A DNA stretch of 64,000 nucleotides from Fibrobacter sp. (GTDB taxonomy: Bacteria > Fibrobacterota > Fibrobacteria > Fibrobacterales > Fibrobacteraceae): NCBI GenBank assembly GCA_016285835.1, contig JAEERM010000006.1, forward strand, positions 1 to 64,000, given 5' to 3'. The notes beneath the pieces were generated by a model that saw nothing but the letters and a program-made list of their open reading frames with translations, searched no databases and was not told the origin of the DNA. Shown in pieces: positions 38,082-46,572 of this stretch (its first letter is position 1; each line of letters starts with the position of its first letter). The position numbers were made by a program, and so were the translations under genes.

Positions 38082-38629
38082 TCCTGTTCCTTGTCATTCA
38101 TTCGAATGCCTTTTTTGTTGCCGGCGGGATTGGCGATAGTCGTATGCAAGTCAAAAATCAGATTTACAAACCGGCAGGAATTGTTGGACTTTCTTTAGAA
38201 ACTGGCGCATTTGATGAACCGCAAAACATTTCGGATTTCTCGATGTCGCTTGAATTGAGGCGCTTTGGATATTCCCATCACGATGGTGAACAAAGTGTAG
38301 CGTTCTGGTCTTTGGGCGCTAAGCCTCTTTTATGGACTCTGAGAATATGGAGAATTTATTTCCGAAGCTATTTCTCGGTTATGTATGTCTTTGCGAGTGA
38401 TGATTTAGGCGAAGGCATTGAAGATATAGACAATGAATCTATTCATGGACCTCCTTTCGTGAGTCTTGCTATGGGTGCTGGAATTGGTTATAAATTGGAT
38501 GAAAAATGGCAAGTGGGCCTTTTTTATGACATGAGGTATATTGGTTTGCGTGAAAAAGAAACTTTTAATTCTGCTGAGGCTTATACTTTTGGTGGTTTAG
38601 GTATTTCGGTACAATACCATATTTTTTAA
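38060..38629 (+). CDS. Putative small outer-membrane beta-barrel protein
   Basis: 189 residues. The signal peptide (ending SNAFF or FVAGG) is followed by alternating beta-strand patterns with Tyr/Phe/Trp, for example AMGAGIGYKLDEKWQVGLFYDMRY, and a C-terminal VQYHIF with final Phe, as in outer-membrane barrels of eight strands or so. It overlaps the preceding lipoprotein gene by 22 bases, so the two probably act together at the outer membrane. Codons are AT-rich like its neighbour. Confidence 0.68.
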   Translation: MRRFLAIVLFLVIHSNAFFVAGGIGDSRMQVKNQIYKPAGIVGLSLETGAFDEPQNISDFSMSLELRRFGYSHHDGEQSVAFWSLGAKPLLWTLRIWRIYFRSYFSVMYVFASDDLGEGIEDIDNESIHGPPFVSLAMGAGIGYKLDEKWQVGLFYDMRYIGLREKETFNSAEAYTFGGLGISVQYHIF

Positions 38630-38643
38630 AAGAGTAAATTTTT

Positions 38644-38649
38644 TATATT
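38644..38649 (+). promoter_or_regulatory. -10 hexamer TATATT immediately before the 38656 gene
   Basis: TATATT ends six bases before the ATG at 38656, with no ribosome-binding site between, so a leaderless transcript is predicted. Confidence 0.5.
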
Positions 38650-38655
38650 TCGCAT

Positions 38656-39057
38656 ATGCTCAAGAAACTTTTTTTCGCTATTCTCGCTGCTGCGGCTTTC
38701 ACGCTCGCGGCTGATCCCATCACTGTCGAAGCCCGCCTGACCGAAATCCCGGGCAAGATGCCGAGTAACGACCTGTACAGCTACGTGTACGTGTTCAAGT
38801 ACAAGGTACAGAAGGTCGTCTCTGGCAAGCTCGATGCCAAGGAAATCCTGGTGGGCGTGTACAACCCGCTCATCGCCCGTGGCAAGGTCAAGGACAAAAT
38901 GGCCGACAAGAGCAAGGGCAACGTGGGCGAGTTCAAGGCGAAGGCCAAGCATACGCTCAAGATTGTGCCGCTCGAGGGCAACTGGGACGGAGCCGTCGAA
39001 GACGAATACTTTGACGACGAATCCCCGCGCTATCTGGCCGTGGAGGTGAATGAGTGA
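38656..39057 (+). CDS. Small exported protein of unknown function
   Basis: 133 residues. The signal peptide (ending FTLAA) is followed by a Lys/Val-rich, beta-predicted domain of about 110 residues (VEARLTEIPGKMPSND, YVYVFKYKVQKVVSGK). I do not recognise a family; the pattern is reminiscent of small periplasmic proteins encoded beside polysaccharide O-acetylation genes, and the next gene is an MBOAT acyltransferase, but 145 bases of repeat-like spacer separate them. High-GC, codon-biased gene unlike the AT-rich cassette before it. Confidence 0.7.
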   Translation: MLKKLFFAILAAAAFTLAADPITVEARLTEIPGKMPSNDLYSYVYVFKYKVQKVVSGKLDAKEILVGVYNPLIARGKVKDKMADKSKGNVGEFKAKAKHTLKIVPLEGNWDGAVEDEYFDDESPRYLAVEVNE

Positions 39058-39059
39058 TC

Positions 39060-39195
39060 AGGTCGCTCGTTTCACTCGCTTTGAGTGGCGAGGTCGGTCG
39101 CCAAAGGCTCCCTTTGAGGGAATCTGTGGTTGGTTTTGACTTCTTCATCATGGTCTCATACCTCAAAGGGGCTTTAGCCCCGCGCTCATAGCTCA
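39060..39195. repeat. Intergenic hairpin cluster with flanking direct repeats
   Basis: Three hairpins follow one another: CACTC/GAGTG (39073-39087), TCCCT TTG AGGGA (39109-39121) and GGGGCT TT AGCCCC (39168-39181). The last is flanked by direct repeats CTCATACCTCA (39155-39165) and CTCATAGCTCA (39185-39195). It resembles REP/BIME-like or small non-autonomous elements. No open frame or T-run. Confidence 0.5.
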
Positions 39196-39202
39196 ATCCT
39201 CT

Positions 39203-40621
39203 ATGGTTTTTTCTTCCCAGATTTTCCTGTTCTACTTTCTGCCGACGTTCCTGGTTGGCTACTTTGTGTTGTTCCGTGCCGGGGTCAAGCATTCCGGCCT
39301 GAACTTCTTCATCACTGTTTTCAGTTACATCTTTTACGGCTGGCTCGAACCGTGGCTCGTATTCCTGATGTTCGGCTCGACACTCGTGGTGTACGTGAGC
39401 GGGCGGTTCATCTCTGCGCCTGGCGCGAGCAAGCGGCAACGTAACCTGGCTCTCCTCGCGGCGATTGTCGTGAACCTCGGTGCGCTAGGATTCTTCAAGT
39501 ACTACATGTTCGGCATGGGCGTCATCAACGACGTGGTGGCCAAGCTCGGCTGCGAGCCGTTCTCCGTGATGACTGTGCTTTTGCCGGTGGGTATTTCATT
39601 CTATACGTTCCAGTCCATGAGCTATGCGATTGACGTGTGGCGCGGTACGGCTCCTCCGGTCAAGGACTTCGTAACGTTCGCCTGCTATGTGGCGCTATTC
39701 CCGCAACTTGTCGCGGGCCCGATCGTGCGTTACAATACGGTGGCCGAGGAACTCGCAACCCGCACGCATACGCTCGAGAACTTCGTTCGCGGCATCATGT
39801 TCTTCAGTTTCGGTTTTGCGGAGAAGATTTTCCTTGCGAACCAGGTGGGCATCATCGCCGACCGCGTGTTTGCGGCGGACGCTCCCGGCGTGTTGAACTG
39901 CTGGTGGGGTAGCCTTGCCTACATGTTCCAGATTTACTTTGACTTCTCGGCGTACAGCAACATGGCGATTGGCCTTGGCCTGATGCTCGGGTTCCATTTC
40001 CCGCGCAACTTCAACGGTCCGTACCGCTCGGGGAGCATTACTGAATTTTGGAAACGCTGGCATATTTCGCTCACGAGCTGGTTCCGCGATTACCTCTACA
40101 TCGCCCTCGGTGGAAACCGCGTCGGCAAGAAACGCCTGTACTTTAATTTGTTCATGGTTATGTTCTTGAGCGGTGTGTGGCACGGCGCGAACTGGACGTT
40201 TGTTTGCTGGGGCCTTTACCATGCCTTCTTCATGATTCTCGAACGTGCGAACAACAAGAACGCGCTCTACTACAAGGCGCCCCGCGTGGTGCAGATTCTC
40301 ATTACGCAGGTGCTCGTGCTGTTTGGCTGGGTGTTGTTCCGTGCCGATAGCATTGGTGAGGCGTGGCGCATGTGGAAGGCGATGCTCGGGCTTATGCCGG
40401 TGAGCAGCGCCGATGCTATCCTTACGGCCGAAATCTTCACGCCGACGTGCGTGGTGTTCATGGCCGTGGCGGCACTGCTTTCGTTCTGGAAATTCCGTAG
40501 CTTTGACTGGTGTAACGAGGTGAAATTCTGGAAGGCGGTGGTCGCCCTCGGGCTTTTTGTGTTGGCGACACTTGCGCTGTTTACCCAGAGCTACAACCCG
40601 TTCCTTTATTTCCAGTTCTAG
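39203..40621 (+). CDS. MBOAT-family O-acyltransferase (AlgI/DltB type)
   Basis: 472 residues with about ten transmembrane helices. FSSQIFLFYFLP, LPVGISFYTFQSMSYAIDVWRG, FWKRWHISLTSWFRDYLYIALGG-like segments and the catalytic His327 in SGVWHGANW are typical of alginate/peptidoglycan/cellulose O-acetylation transferases. It moves acyl groups across the inner membrane to an exported polysaccharide or teichoic-type acceptor. The usual partner (an AlgJ/AlgX/PatB-like SGNH protein) is not adjacent, so the acceptor is unknown. The start is not backed by a ribosome-binding site. Confidence 0.92.
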   Translation: MVFSSQIFLFYFLPTFLVGYFVLFRAGVKHSGLNFFITVFSYIFYGWLEPWLVFLMFGSTLVVYVSGRFISAPGASKRQRNLALLAAIVVNLGALGFFKYYMFGMGVINDVVAKLGCEPFSVMTVLLPVGISFYTFQSMSYAIDVWRGTAPPVKDFVTFACYVALFPQLVAGPIVRYNTVAEELATRTHTLENFVRGIMFFSFGFAEKIFLANQVGIIADRVFAADAPGVLNCWWGSLAYMFQIYFDFSAYSNMAIGLGLMLGFHFPRNFNGPYRSGSITEFWKRWHISLTSWFRDYLYIALGGNRVGKKRLYFNLFMVMFLSGVWHGANWTFVCWGLYHAFFMILERANNKNALYYKAPRVVQILITQVLVLFGWVLFRADSIGEAWRMWKAMLGLMPVSSADAILTAEIFTPTCVVFMAVAALLSFWKFRSFDWCNEVKFWKAVVALGLFVLATLALFTQSYNPFLYFQF

Positions 40622-40654
40622 GATGTTTTAAAAATTTTTTTATAAATTATGGTC

Positions 40655-41899
40655 ATGTTGATGCGAAAAATTTTTGGACGTGCTCTCTGCTTGCTCTCGC
40701 TTGCGACGGGCCTCGCCCTTGCCGATGCTATCCCTGCCGGGGCGCTTTCGACAGGTGCTTCGCAGACGCGTGACCAGCAACTCCGCGAAATTCGCGATGT
40801 GATGCGCGGTGGACGCGGCGGATTCCTGGATGTGGGTTTTAACTATCTGCCCCTTCCGAGCCAGACTCCGCTGGAGAGCCCATATGGTGAACACGACGGT
40901 TTTGCCTTCAGGCATCATTTCGCCGGTTTCGGTAGTGGCGCGGTCGCTAGGAACAGCCAACTTGGCGCATTGCTGTGGTTCGAACGTTCTGGCTGGGATG
41001 GCGAGGACTTCTTTTTCTTCCCGCAGTATAACGATTTCTCGCATGTGTCTTCCATGACAACTTGGGGTCTTACTTTTTCTCAGATAAAGTACGACTTGAC
41101 ATTTGCCGGTGGTATGCAACATTATAATGTGGAGCGTGTCGGCATTGTGTACCCCGAAGAAGACGATTCCCTGTATTACTCCTGGGCGCATTTGCGTTGG
41201 AATCATTTTAGCCTGCAAGGGAACTTCTACCGTTCTAACGTGCGCTTTTTGCGGCTGTCGATGGATTTGGAATCACGTGTTGTCTATGGCGGGCAATCCC
41301 ACGGCATTCTTACCTATTTGCCCAATGTCGATTTCACTGTGTACAACCGCTCTGTGGATAGGTTTAGCGCCGACAATTACCGCATGAACTGGGAACAGAA
41401 TTTGTACGGACAAGTTCTTTATGCAGAACTGTCTTACGATTTCCCCGACGACGGGTTCCATTCGGCGGCACTCAAATATTACCCGGATCCTTCGCGCATG
41501 GTGGCCTTCGAGGCGACTTGCATTCGCCGGAACAAGGATATTGACGGTACGGACGATCTCCTTTGGGGCGGTGCGATAGAGTTCCCGTTTGTCCGTTTTG
41601 CCTATAATTCTTCCTACGAGTACGAAAACTTTTTCCACGCAAAGGGCACGTTTATTGTTGAGTTCCAGTTCAACATGACCGCCTTTGACGGGTTCCTGTT
41701 TGCCCGTGGTGGTACGCGTTCGGCACCTCTCGAAACAATTAATATTGAAAGGAAGAACAAGGACAAGCCGCCTGAGGGCGATGGCCTGATTCATCTGAAT
41801 CCGTCGGAATTGTCGACTTCGAACAGCAACAAACCCAAGACTCTCGAAGCGACGGGAATCCGTTACGAAAAATCGGGCGGGAACGAGGGAGGTAAGTAA
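40655..41899 (+). CDS. Exported protein of unknown function, beta-rich
   Basis: 414 residues from ATG 40655. In-frame ATGs at 40649 and 40661 are alternatives; 40655 lies six bases after TAAATT (40643-40648), like other leaderless starts here. The signal peptide (ending LALA) is followed by a Tyr/Trp/Phe-rich protein with alternating strands (VGFNYLPLP, LRWNHFSLQGNFYR, LYAELSYDFPDD), suggesting an outer-membrane barrel or surface beta protein, and a hydrophilic tail of about 50 residues. No family recognised. The stop overlaps the next start (TAATG). Confidence 0.65.
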   Translation: MLMRKIFGRALCLLSLATGLALADAIPAGALSTGASQTRDQQLREIRDVMRGGRGGFLDVGFNYLPLPSQTPLESPYGEHDGFAFRHHFAGFGSGAVARNSQLGALLWFERSGWDGEDFFFFPQYNDFSHVSSMTTWGLTFSQIKYDLTFAGGMQHYNVERVGIVYPEEDDSLYYSWAHLRWNHFSLQGNFYRSNVRFLRLSMDLESRVVYGGQSHGILTYLPNVDFTVYNRSVDRFSADNYRMNWEQNLYGQVLYAELSYDFPDDGFHSAALKYYPDPSRMVAFEATCIRRNKDIDGTDDLLWGGAIEFPFVRFAYNSSYEYENFFHAKGTFIVEFQFNMTAFDGFLFARGGTRSAPLETINIERKNKDKPPEGDGLIHLNPSELSTSNSNKPKTLEATGIRYEKSGGNEGGK

Positions 41900-42309
41900 T
41901 GATTCGGTCTATCTTGATGCGTCGCATGCGTACGATGGCCTTCCTGCTTGGGCTTTTCGCGATACCTTTGATGCTTACCGGTTGCCTGAGTCATTGGTTT
42001 ATCGAATCCGAGACTCGCCTCCAGGTGGAAAATGCGACTGCGAAATACTCCATCCTCTCGTTGGATGTTGTTTCGCTTGATGGCAGTATTTATTCTTCGT
42101 GGATTGACGAAACGATTCTGCCGGGTGAGCGTAGCCGTGTCGTGTCGGCCGACTGGGTGGGTGAATTCAAAATCCGCCTGAAATACACCAAAAGCGCGGA
42201 CGCGAGCGGCGATACGCTCGTAGATTACCGGATGCTGGACTTTGATGGCGGAAGCATGTTCCTGAAGATTTCCGCCGAGAAGGGCTCGCTGAAATACAAG
42301 TTCCGCTAG
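41899..42309 (+). CDS. Small lipoprotein of unknown function
   Basis: 136 residues. After a basic start, the lipoprotein signal ends MLTGC (Cys29). The mature domain is about 108 residues, beta-rich (LQVENATAKYSILSLDVVS, RVVSADWVGEFKIRL). No family recognised. Its ATG overlaps the stop of the upstream exported-protein gene, so the pair is translated together and the lipoprotein may assist or anchor its partner. Confidence 0.7.
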   Translation: MIRSILMRRMRTMAFLLGLFAIPLMLTGCLSHWFIESETRLQVENATAKYSILSLDVVSLDGSIYSSWIDETILPGERSRVVSADWVGEFKIRLKYTKSADASGDTLVDYRMLDFDGGSMFLKISAEKGSLKYKFR

Positions 42310-42312
42310 ATG

Positions 42313-42340
42313 CCGTTATTTTACTAAAACGGTTCTTTTT
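42313..42340 (+). terminator. Probable terminator after the 41899 gene
   Basis: CCGTT/AACGG with a 10-base AT loop is followed by TTCTTTTT. An alternative long-range stem ATGCCGTT with AACGGCAT (ending near 42356) competes with it. Weak stem, so only moderately sure. Confidence 0.45.
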
Positions 42341-42483
42341 CCCAAAAAAAACGGCATGAAAGCCTCTATTTAACGTGTTTCTTGTGCCGTTTCTTGTTGT
42401 AGGCATTACAACATTTTTTGTTTTTTCTCCTCGATAAAGCCTGCTTTTGAGTCTATCTTATTCCATAGAATGAGGAGTAAAAA

Positions 42484-44211
42484 ATGAAGAGTATTGCATT
42501 ATCTGCAATTTCATTTGCATTGTTATGCGCTGTCGCTGTTAGTGCAGCTGATTCAAAAATCTATACAGGCCCCTTCTTCGACGAATCGGGATCCTATTAT
42601 GGTCCAGATTGTGAAAAGGATGGCTCGCAGTCGACTGGTGCCTATTACACCGGCGATTACACTAGCCCGTTCAAAACCTTACTGGGCAAGACCGACCAGG
42701 ACATCCAGGACAAGATTGACGAACTCTGGAACCACTACTTTGGCGGCCAGAACGACAAGACCGTGTATTACGAAGATAACGACGGTGGCTACATCGTCGA
42801 CATCAACAATAACGACATCCGTTCCGAAGGCATGAGCTACGGCATGATGATTTCGGTGCAGACCGACCACAAGGAACAATTCGGCAAACTTTGGAACTGG
42901 GCCAAAAAGCACATGTGGAAGGACCCCGCCACGGGTGGCTCCGGCTATTTCGCTTGGCAGGCAAACCGCGATGGCTCTGTACGAGACTGGGGTAATGCTC
43001 CCGATGGCGAAATCTACTTTATGATGTCGCTCCTGTTTGCGGCCCACCGCTGGAACGACGAAGGTTATATGAAGGATGCGCAGTCCATCTTGAAAGCTTG
43101 TTGGAAGGGCAACGGCCAGTCCCTGTATAGCGAACAGTCTTACATTGCCACGTTCCAGCCGAGCGACGGCAACAACACCTGGGGCGATGCTTCTTACAGC
43201 TTGCCCGCATTCGTAGACCTGTTCTCGCGCTGGTCGACGACCAACACCGACAAATGGTTGAAGGCTACAAAAGCTACTCGCGACCACATTTACAACTCGG
43301 CAAACCCGCAATCGGGCCTGTGCAGCGATTACAGCAACTTTGACGGGACGCCGCACCACGCATTCAGCGACAATTCTACCAAGTACGCTTTTGACGCCAT
43401 CCGTTGCCCTATGAACTACGGCATGGACAGCTACCTGTTCGGCGTGGATATGGAACGCCAAACGAAGATTGCGAAGGTGATTACCGACTTCTTCGAGAGG
43501 GACGGCTACCAGCACGGGCACTTCAACTGGGACGGCACTAGCGGCTACGGCGACTTCACCATCGGACAGGCAGGCGCGAACGCCGTGGCGACTTACGCAT
43601 TGCTTCAAGAAGATGATTACAAGGATTTGGTCAAGAAAGTTTTGCAGAAGGCTTGGGATTCAAAGCCGATTGTCGGTAGCCAGCGTTACTACGATGGTCT
43701 GGTCCATTTCCTCGCCATGCTCCACCTGACCGGCAACTTCAAGATTTGGAAGGAGAAACCCACGGCTGAGCCCAAAACGATTAATGCGACTGAATACAAC
43801 GGAGTCACCTACGACACGGAAACCACTATCGACGCATTTGAAGGCTGCAAGCTTTACAAGCTGACCATTAAGCCTGAAGGTGTTGCAAAGCCGGAATCCA
43901 GTTCCGATGCTTCGGGCAGCAGCAGCTCCGGTGCGCCCGCTTCCAGCGATGCGGCTCTTTCTTCTTCTAGCGCTATTGCTTCCGCTGAGAGTAGCAGTTC
44001 TGCTCCGGATGCCCTCCCGGCAATGGTAAAGTCCTTCGTGATGGCAGGCAAGGCCCAAGTGTTCGATATGCAGGGCAAGTTCCTTGGCTCGGTTGAACTG
44101 AAGTCCGGTGCCCCGCTCAAGGAAATTGTCGCAGACAAGTTCCAGCGTTCTGGAAGGTACCTGCTCAGGCAGGGAGCCGCCGTCAAGGTCATCTCCGTAG
44201 AAAAACGCTGA
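42484..44211 (+). CDS. GH8 glycoside hydrolase (endoglucanase/xylanase) with Ser-rich linker and sorting domain
   Basis: 575 residues; GAGGAG lies before the ATG. The signal peptide (ending AVSAA) precedes a GH8 (alpha/alpha)6 domain with the proposed acid Glu115 in RSEGMSYGM and DGEIYFMMSLLFAA. Substrate (cellulose, xylan or reducing-end xylo-oligosaccharides) cannot be decided from motifs. Residues about 480-515 are a Ser/Ala-rich linker (SSSDASGSSSSG). The last 65 residues (AQVFDMQGKFLGSVEL ... RSGRYLLRQGAAVKVI) match type IX-like C-terminal sorting domains, so it is probably exported through the outer membrane and kept at or released from the surface. Confidence 0.92.
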   Translation: MKSIALSAISFALLCAVAVSAADSKIYTGPFFDESGSYYGPDCEKDGSQSTGAYYTGDYTSPFKTLLGKTDQDIQDKIDELWNHYFGGQNDKTVYYEDNDGGYIVDINNNDIRSEGMSYGMMISVQTDHKEQFGKLWNWAKKHMWKDPATGGSGYFAWQANRDGSVRDWGNAPDGEIYFMMSLLFAAHRWNDEGYMKDAQSILKACWKGNGQSLYSEQSYIATFQPSDGNNTWGDASYSLPAFVDLFSRWSTTNTDKWLKATKATRDHIYNSANPQSGLCSDYSNFDGTPHHAFSDNSTKYAFDAIRCPMNYGMDSYLFGVDMERQTKIAKVITDFFERDGYQHGHFNWDGTSGYGDFTIGQAGANAVATYALLQEDDYKDLVKKVLQKAWDSKPIVGSQRYYDGLVHFLAMLHLTGNFKIWKEKPTAEPKTINATEYNGVTYDTETTIDAFEGCKLYKLTIKPEGVAKPESSSDASGSSSSGAPASSDAALSSSSAIASAESSSSAPDALPAMVKSFVMAGKAQVFDMQGKFLGSVELKSGAPLKEIVADKFQRSGRYLLRQGAAVKVISVEKR

Positions 44212-44229
44212 TTTAAGATTACCGAGTAA

Positions 44230-44265
44230 AAAGACCCGTTTCCGAATGGAGACGGGTCTTTCTTT
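44230..44265 (+). terminator. Strong terminator after GH8 gene
   Basis: A 14-bp stem with one G-T pair (44230-44243 with 44248-44261, loop GAAT) is followed by CTTTAT. It sits between the convergent GH8 and ung genes and has an A-run on its other side, so it may work both ways. Confidence 0.9.
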
Positions 44266-44299
44266 ATCTGAATTGTTTTGTCTGCCTTGTCGTATGGCG

Positions 44300-44977
44300 T
44301 TACTTTATTTGCCAGTCGATAGGTTGGATTCCTTTGCTTGCGAGGAAGGCGTTCGCCTTGCTGAAGTGCTTGCAGCCGAAGAACCCACGATATGCCGAAA
44401 GCGGGCTCGGGTGGGGGGCGGTGAGGATGAGGTGCCCGCGGCCGGGGGCAATCAGGGACTGCTTCTTGATGGCGAAACTGCCCCAGAGCATGAACACGAG
44501 GTTTTCGCGGACTTGCGAGAGCCGCTGGATAATGGTGTCGGTGAACTGCTGCCAACCGATGCCGGCGTGGCTTGCGGCCATGTGGGCGCGCACAGTGAGC
44601 GATGCGTTCAAAAGCAAGATTCCCTGTTGGGCCCAGCTTTCAAGGTTGCCGTGCGGCGGCGGGTTGATGCCGAGATCGTCATGAATTTCTTGGAAAATGT
44701 TGATGAGCGAGGGCGGGGGATCGATTCCGTTGGGTACGGAGAAACAGAGACCGTGTGCCTGGCCTGGGTTGTGGTAAGGGTCCTGGCCGAGGATGACCAC
44801 TTTCACCTTGTCTACGGGGCAAAAATCAAGCGCTGCGAAAATCTTGGAGCCGGGCGGGTAGACGATGTGGTGCTCCGCCTTTTCTTGCAGGAGGACTTCC
44901 TTGATTTTTTTGAAGTAGGGCTGCTCGAATTGGTCGGCGAGCAGGTTAAGCCAGGATTGTTCAAGTTTGACGGGCAT
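44300..44977 (-). CDS. ung: Uracil-DNA glycosylase (family 1)
   Basis: 225 residues. The catalytic water-activating motif GQDPYH (Asp66), the uracil-pocket segment GLCFSVP, LLNASLTVR and the DNA-intercalation loop HPSPLSAYRGF are all intact. It removes uracil from DNA in base-excision repair. It lies 26 bases after the THUMP-like methyltransferase gene on the same strand; the spacer is made of GTGGTTAGTGGTTA-type repeats and offers only a weak ribosome-binding site. Confidence 0.97.
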   Translation of the reverse strand: MPVKLEQSWLNLLADQFEQPYFKKIKEVLLQEKAEHHIVYPPGSKIFAALDFCPVDKVKVVILGQDPYHNPGQAHGLCFSVPNGIDPPPSLINIFQEIHDDLGINPPPHGNLESWAQQGILLLNASLTVRAHMAASHAGIGWQQFTDTIIQRLSQVRENLVFMLWGSFAIKKQSLIAPGRGHLILTAPHPSPLSAYRGFFGCKHFSKANAFLASKGIQPIDWQIK

Positions 44978-44986
44978 GGGGAATAG

Positions 44987-45021
44987 TGGTTGGTAAACAG
45001 TGGTTAGTGGTTAGGGGTTGG
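44987..45021. repeat. TAACCA/TGGTTA repeat between methyltransferase and ung
   Basis: TGGTTGGTAAACAGTGGTTA followed by GTGGTTAGGGGTTGG is an imperfect tandem array. It reads into the final codons of the methyltransferase gene (PPTPNH end). The same simple unit appears at 7711-7731. Confidence 0.5.
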
Positions 45022-46305
45022 AGGCTCGGGCCTTGCCAGTATTGCGATTTTTTCACCGTAGGCGCGGGTGTAGAAGAGTATGGCGGATTCTTTGCCCTTG
45101 GGCTTGAGTCGCGCGATTTCGGCGTCGGGGTCGAGTTTGACTCCGCGGAGCTTTATCGTGAGGCGGCCTACATTATGCGCCCTGAGCATGTTGCGGACAG
45201 CGCTGGTGGAAATGTCGGTGCGGTCGACGACCTCGTAGCAGGAAAATCCGGGCGAGGGGAGGGGCGTGTCGCTAGATACGTAGGCGATGCCTTCGGAGAT
45301 GAGGTGGGCTACGGGGTCGTGGGCCAGCGCCGCAAGGCCGAAAAGGCGGCTGCGCACGAGGACCGCGGCGGGTTCCGAAATGTACTTGGAAAGTTCACCG
45401 AGAGGAAGGTCCGATTGGCTGCTTGCGGTGCGGTAGACTCTGTCGCGGCCTTCCATTTGCAGGTTCTCGTCAAAATGGCGCTGTTCGGCTTCGTCGCGGG
45501 TCTCGCGTGCAGCGTCGCGGGGGGCTTCCCATTGGGCGATGGCGTTGCCCTCTTTGTCGACGATGACGGCGCGGACGGTGCCCGGGGCACGGGCGAGTTC
45601 ACCGAAGAGGACGAGGCATTCGCGGCAGTCGGAATGCTTGCCGATATAGAGAATCTCGGTGTCGTGGGGAATTTCGCCAACGGGGTAGCCGGGCGGGAGT
45701 TTCGCCATGCCGCCCTTGTAGTGTTTCGCGATGTCGAGGACTTCGGCAAAGGTGGGCGAGAGGTTGTTCAGGTCGCGCTGGTTGTCGCCCTCGTCCGTGC
45801 GCCGGGCCGGGTCGATGGTGAAGTAGTCTGCGGGGGATTTGGCAAAGGCTTCCTTGACGTCGGCCAGGACGGCTTCGCCGTCGCCGCGTATCACGCATGC
45901 GTTATGGCTGTACATGGCGATGCGGTCTTCGTCCAGGTCTACTCCGGTGACTTTGAGTTCGCGCGGCAGGAAAAAGCTGTCCCCGCCCATGCCACAGCAT
46001 AGGTCGTGTACGCTTTTTCCTCTGGCCTCTTCGCCGTTTGGCCAGAGAGTCGCCTTGTAGCGGCCGATGTCTTGGGCCGTGCTCTGCTCCAGGGCGAGCT
46101 TGTCGCACAGGAGGAACGCTTTGCTTGCCCCGAACTTTTCGCGGAATTTGGGCACGAGCGCCATGTAGTCCATGATGGCGGCGCGCTCGTCGAAACTGTA
46201 TTTTTTGGCGAGTGCGCTTGATACCTGCAGCTCGTCCATTTTTTTCGCGAGGGCGCCTTGGATGAACTCCTGCACGGCTGTCGATGTCAGCAAATCCTTT
46301 AGCAT
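45004..46305 (-). CDS. SAM-dependent methyltransferase with THUMP-like domain
   Basis: 433 residues. SAM motif I is DLCCGMGGDSFFLP (about 115-128), and TIDPARR (the DPARR signature of a family seen mainly in Bacteroidota and relatives) follows at about 170. The C-terminal third carries a THUMP-like RNA-binding domain. Likely an RNA methyltransferase acting in the cytoplasm; target unknown. TAAATT (46317-46322, minus strand) ends 11 bases before the ATG with no ribosome-binding site. The last six codons lie in a simple repeat, suggesting recent change of the C-terminus. Confidence 0.82.
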   Translation of the reverse strand: MLKDLLTSTAVQEFIQGALAKKMDELQVSSALAKKYSFDERAAIMDYMALVPKFREKFGASKAFLLCDKLALEQSTAQDIGRYKATLWPNGEEARGKSVHDLCCGMGGDSFFLPRELKVTGVDLDEDRIAMYSHNACVIRGDGEAVLADVKEAFAKSPADYFTIDPARRTDEGDNQRDLNNLSPTFAEVLDIAKHYKGGMAKLPPGYPVGEIPHDTEILYIGKHSDCRECLVLFGELARAPGTVRAVIVDKEGNAIAQWEAPRDAARETRDEAEQRHFDENLQMEGRDRVYRTASSQSDLPLGELSKYISEPAAVLVRSRLFGLAALAHDPVAHLISEGIAYVSSDTPLPSPGFSCYEVVDRTDISTSAVRNMLRAHNVGRLTIKLRGVKLDPDAEIARLKPKGKESAILFYTRAYGEKIAILARPEPPTPNH

Positions 46306-46572
46306 GATGCAAAAGCAATTTAGCTTTTTAACCTACTGCGGCGCTAGCTGGGCGCATGCAAAAAAGAGGTGCGAAGCAGGATGAATGAGTGTGTATCGTC
46401 GTTATTGTTAGATCGGTTGAATGTAGTGTAAAAATTCCGTAACATGGACGGACGCCACTTTTTACTTTATGCAATTAGTTCTTTTTTTTGACACCGAACA
46501 TTTAATATATTTCGTTGCAGACTTTGGGCCGGCATGTCCGGTCTGACCTATGTTCATTAATAAAGGAAAAAT

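Noticed and set aside
46488-46511. TTGACA plus TATATT as a promoter of the DsbA-like gene
   Set aside because: The spacer is only 12 bases, too short for a standard promoter, so it was not listed as a feature.
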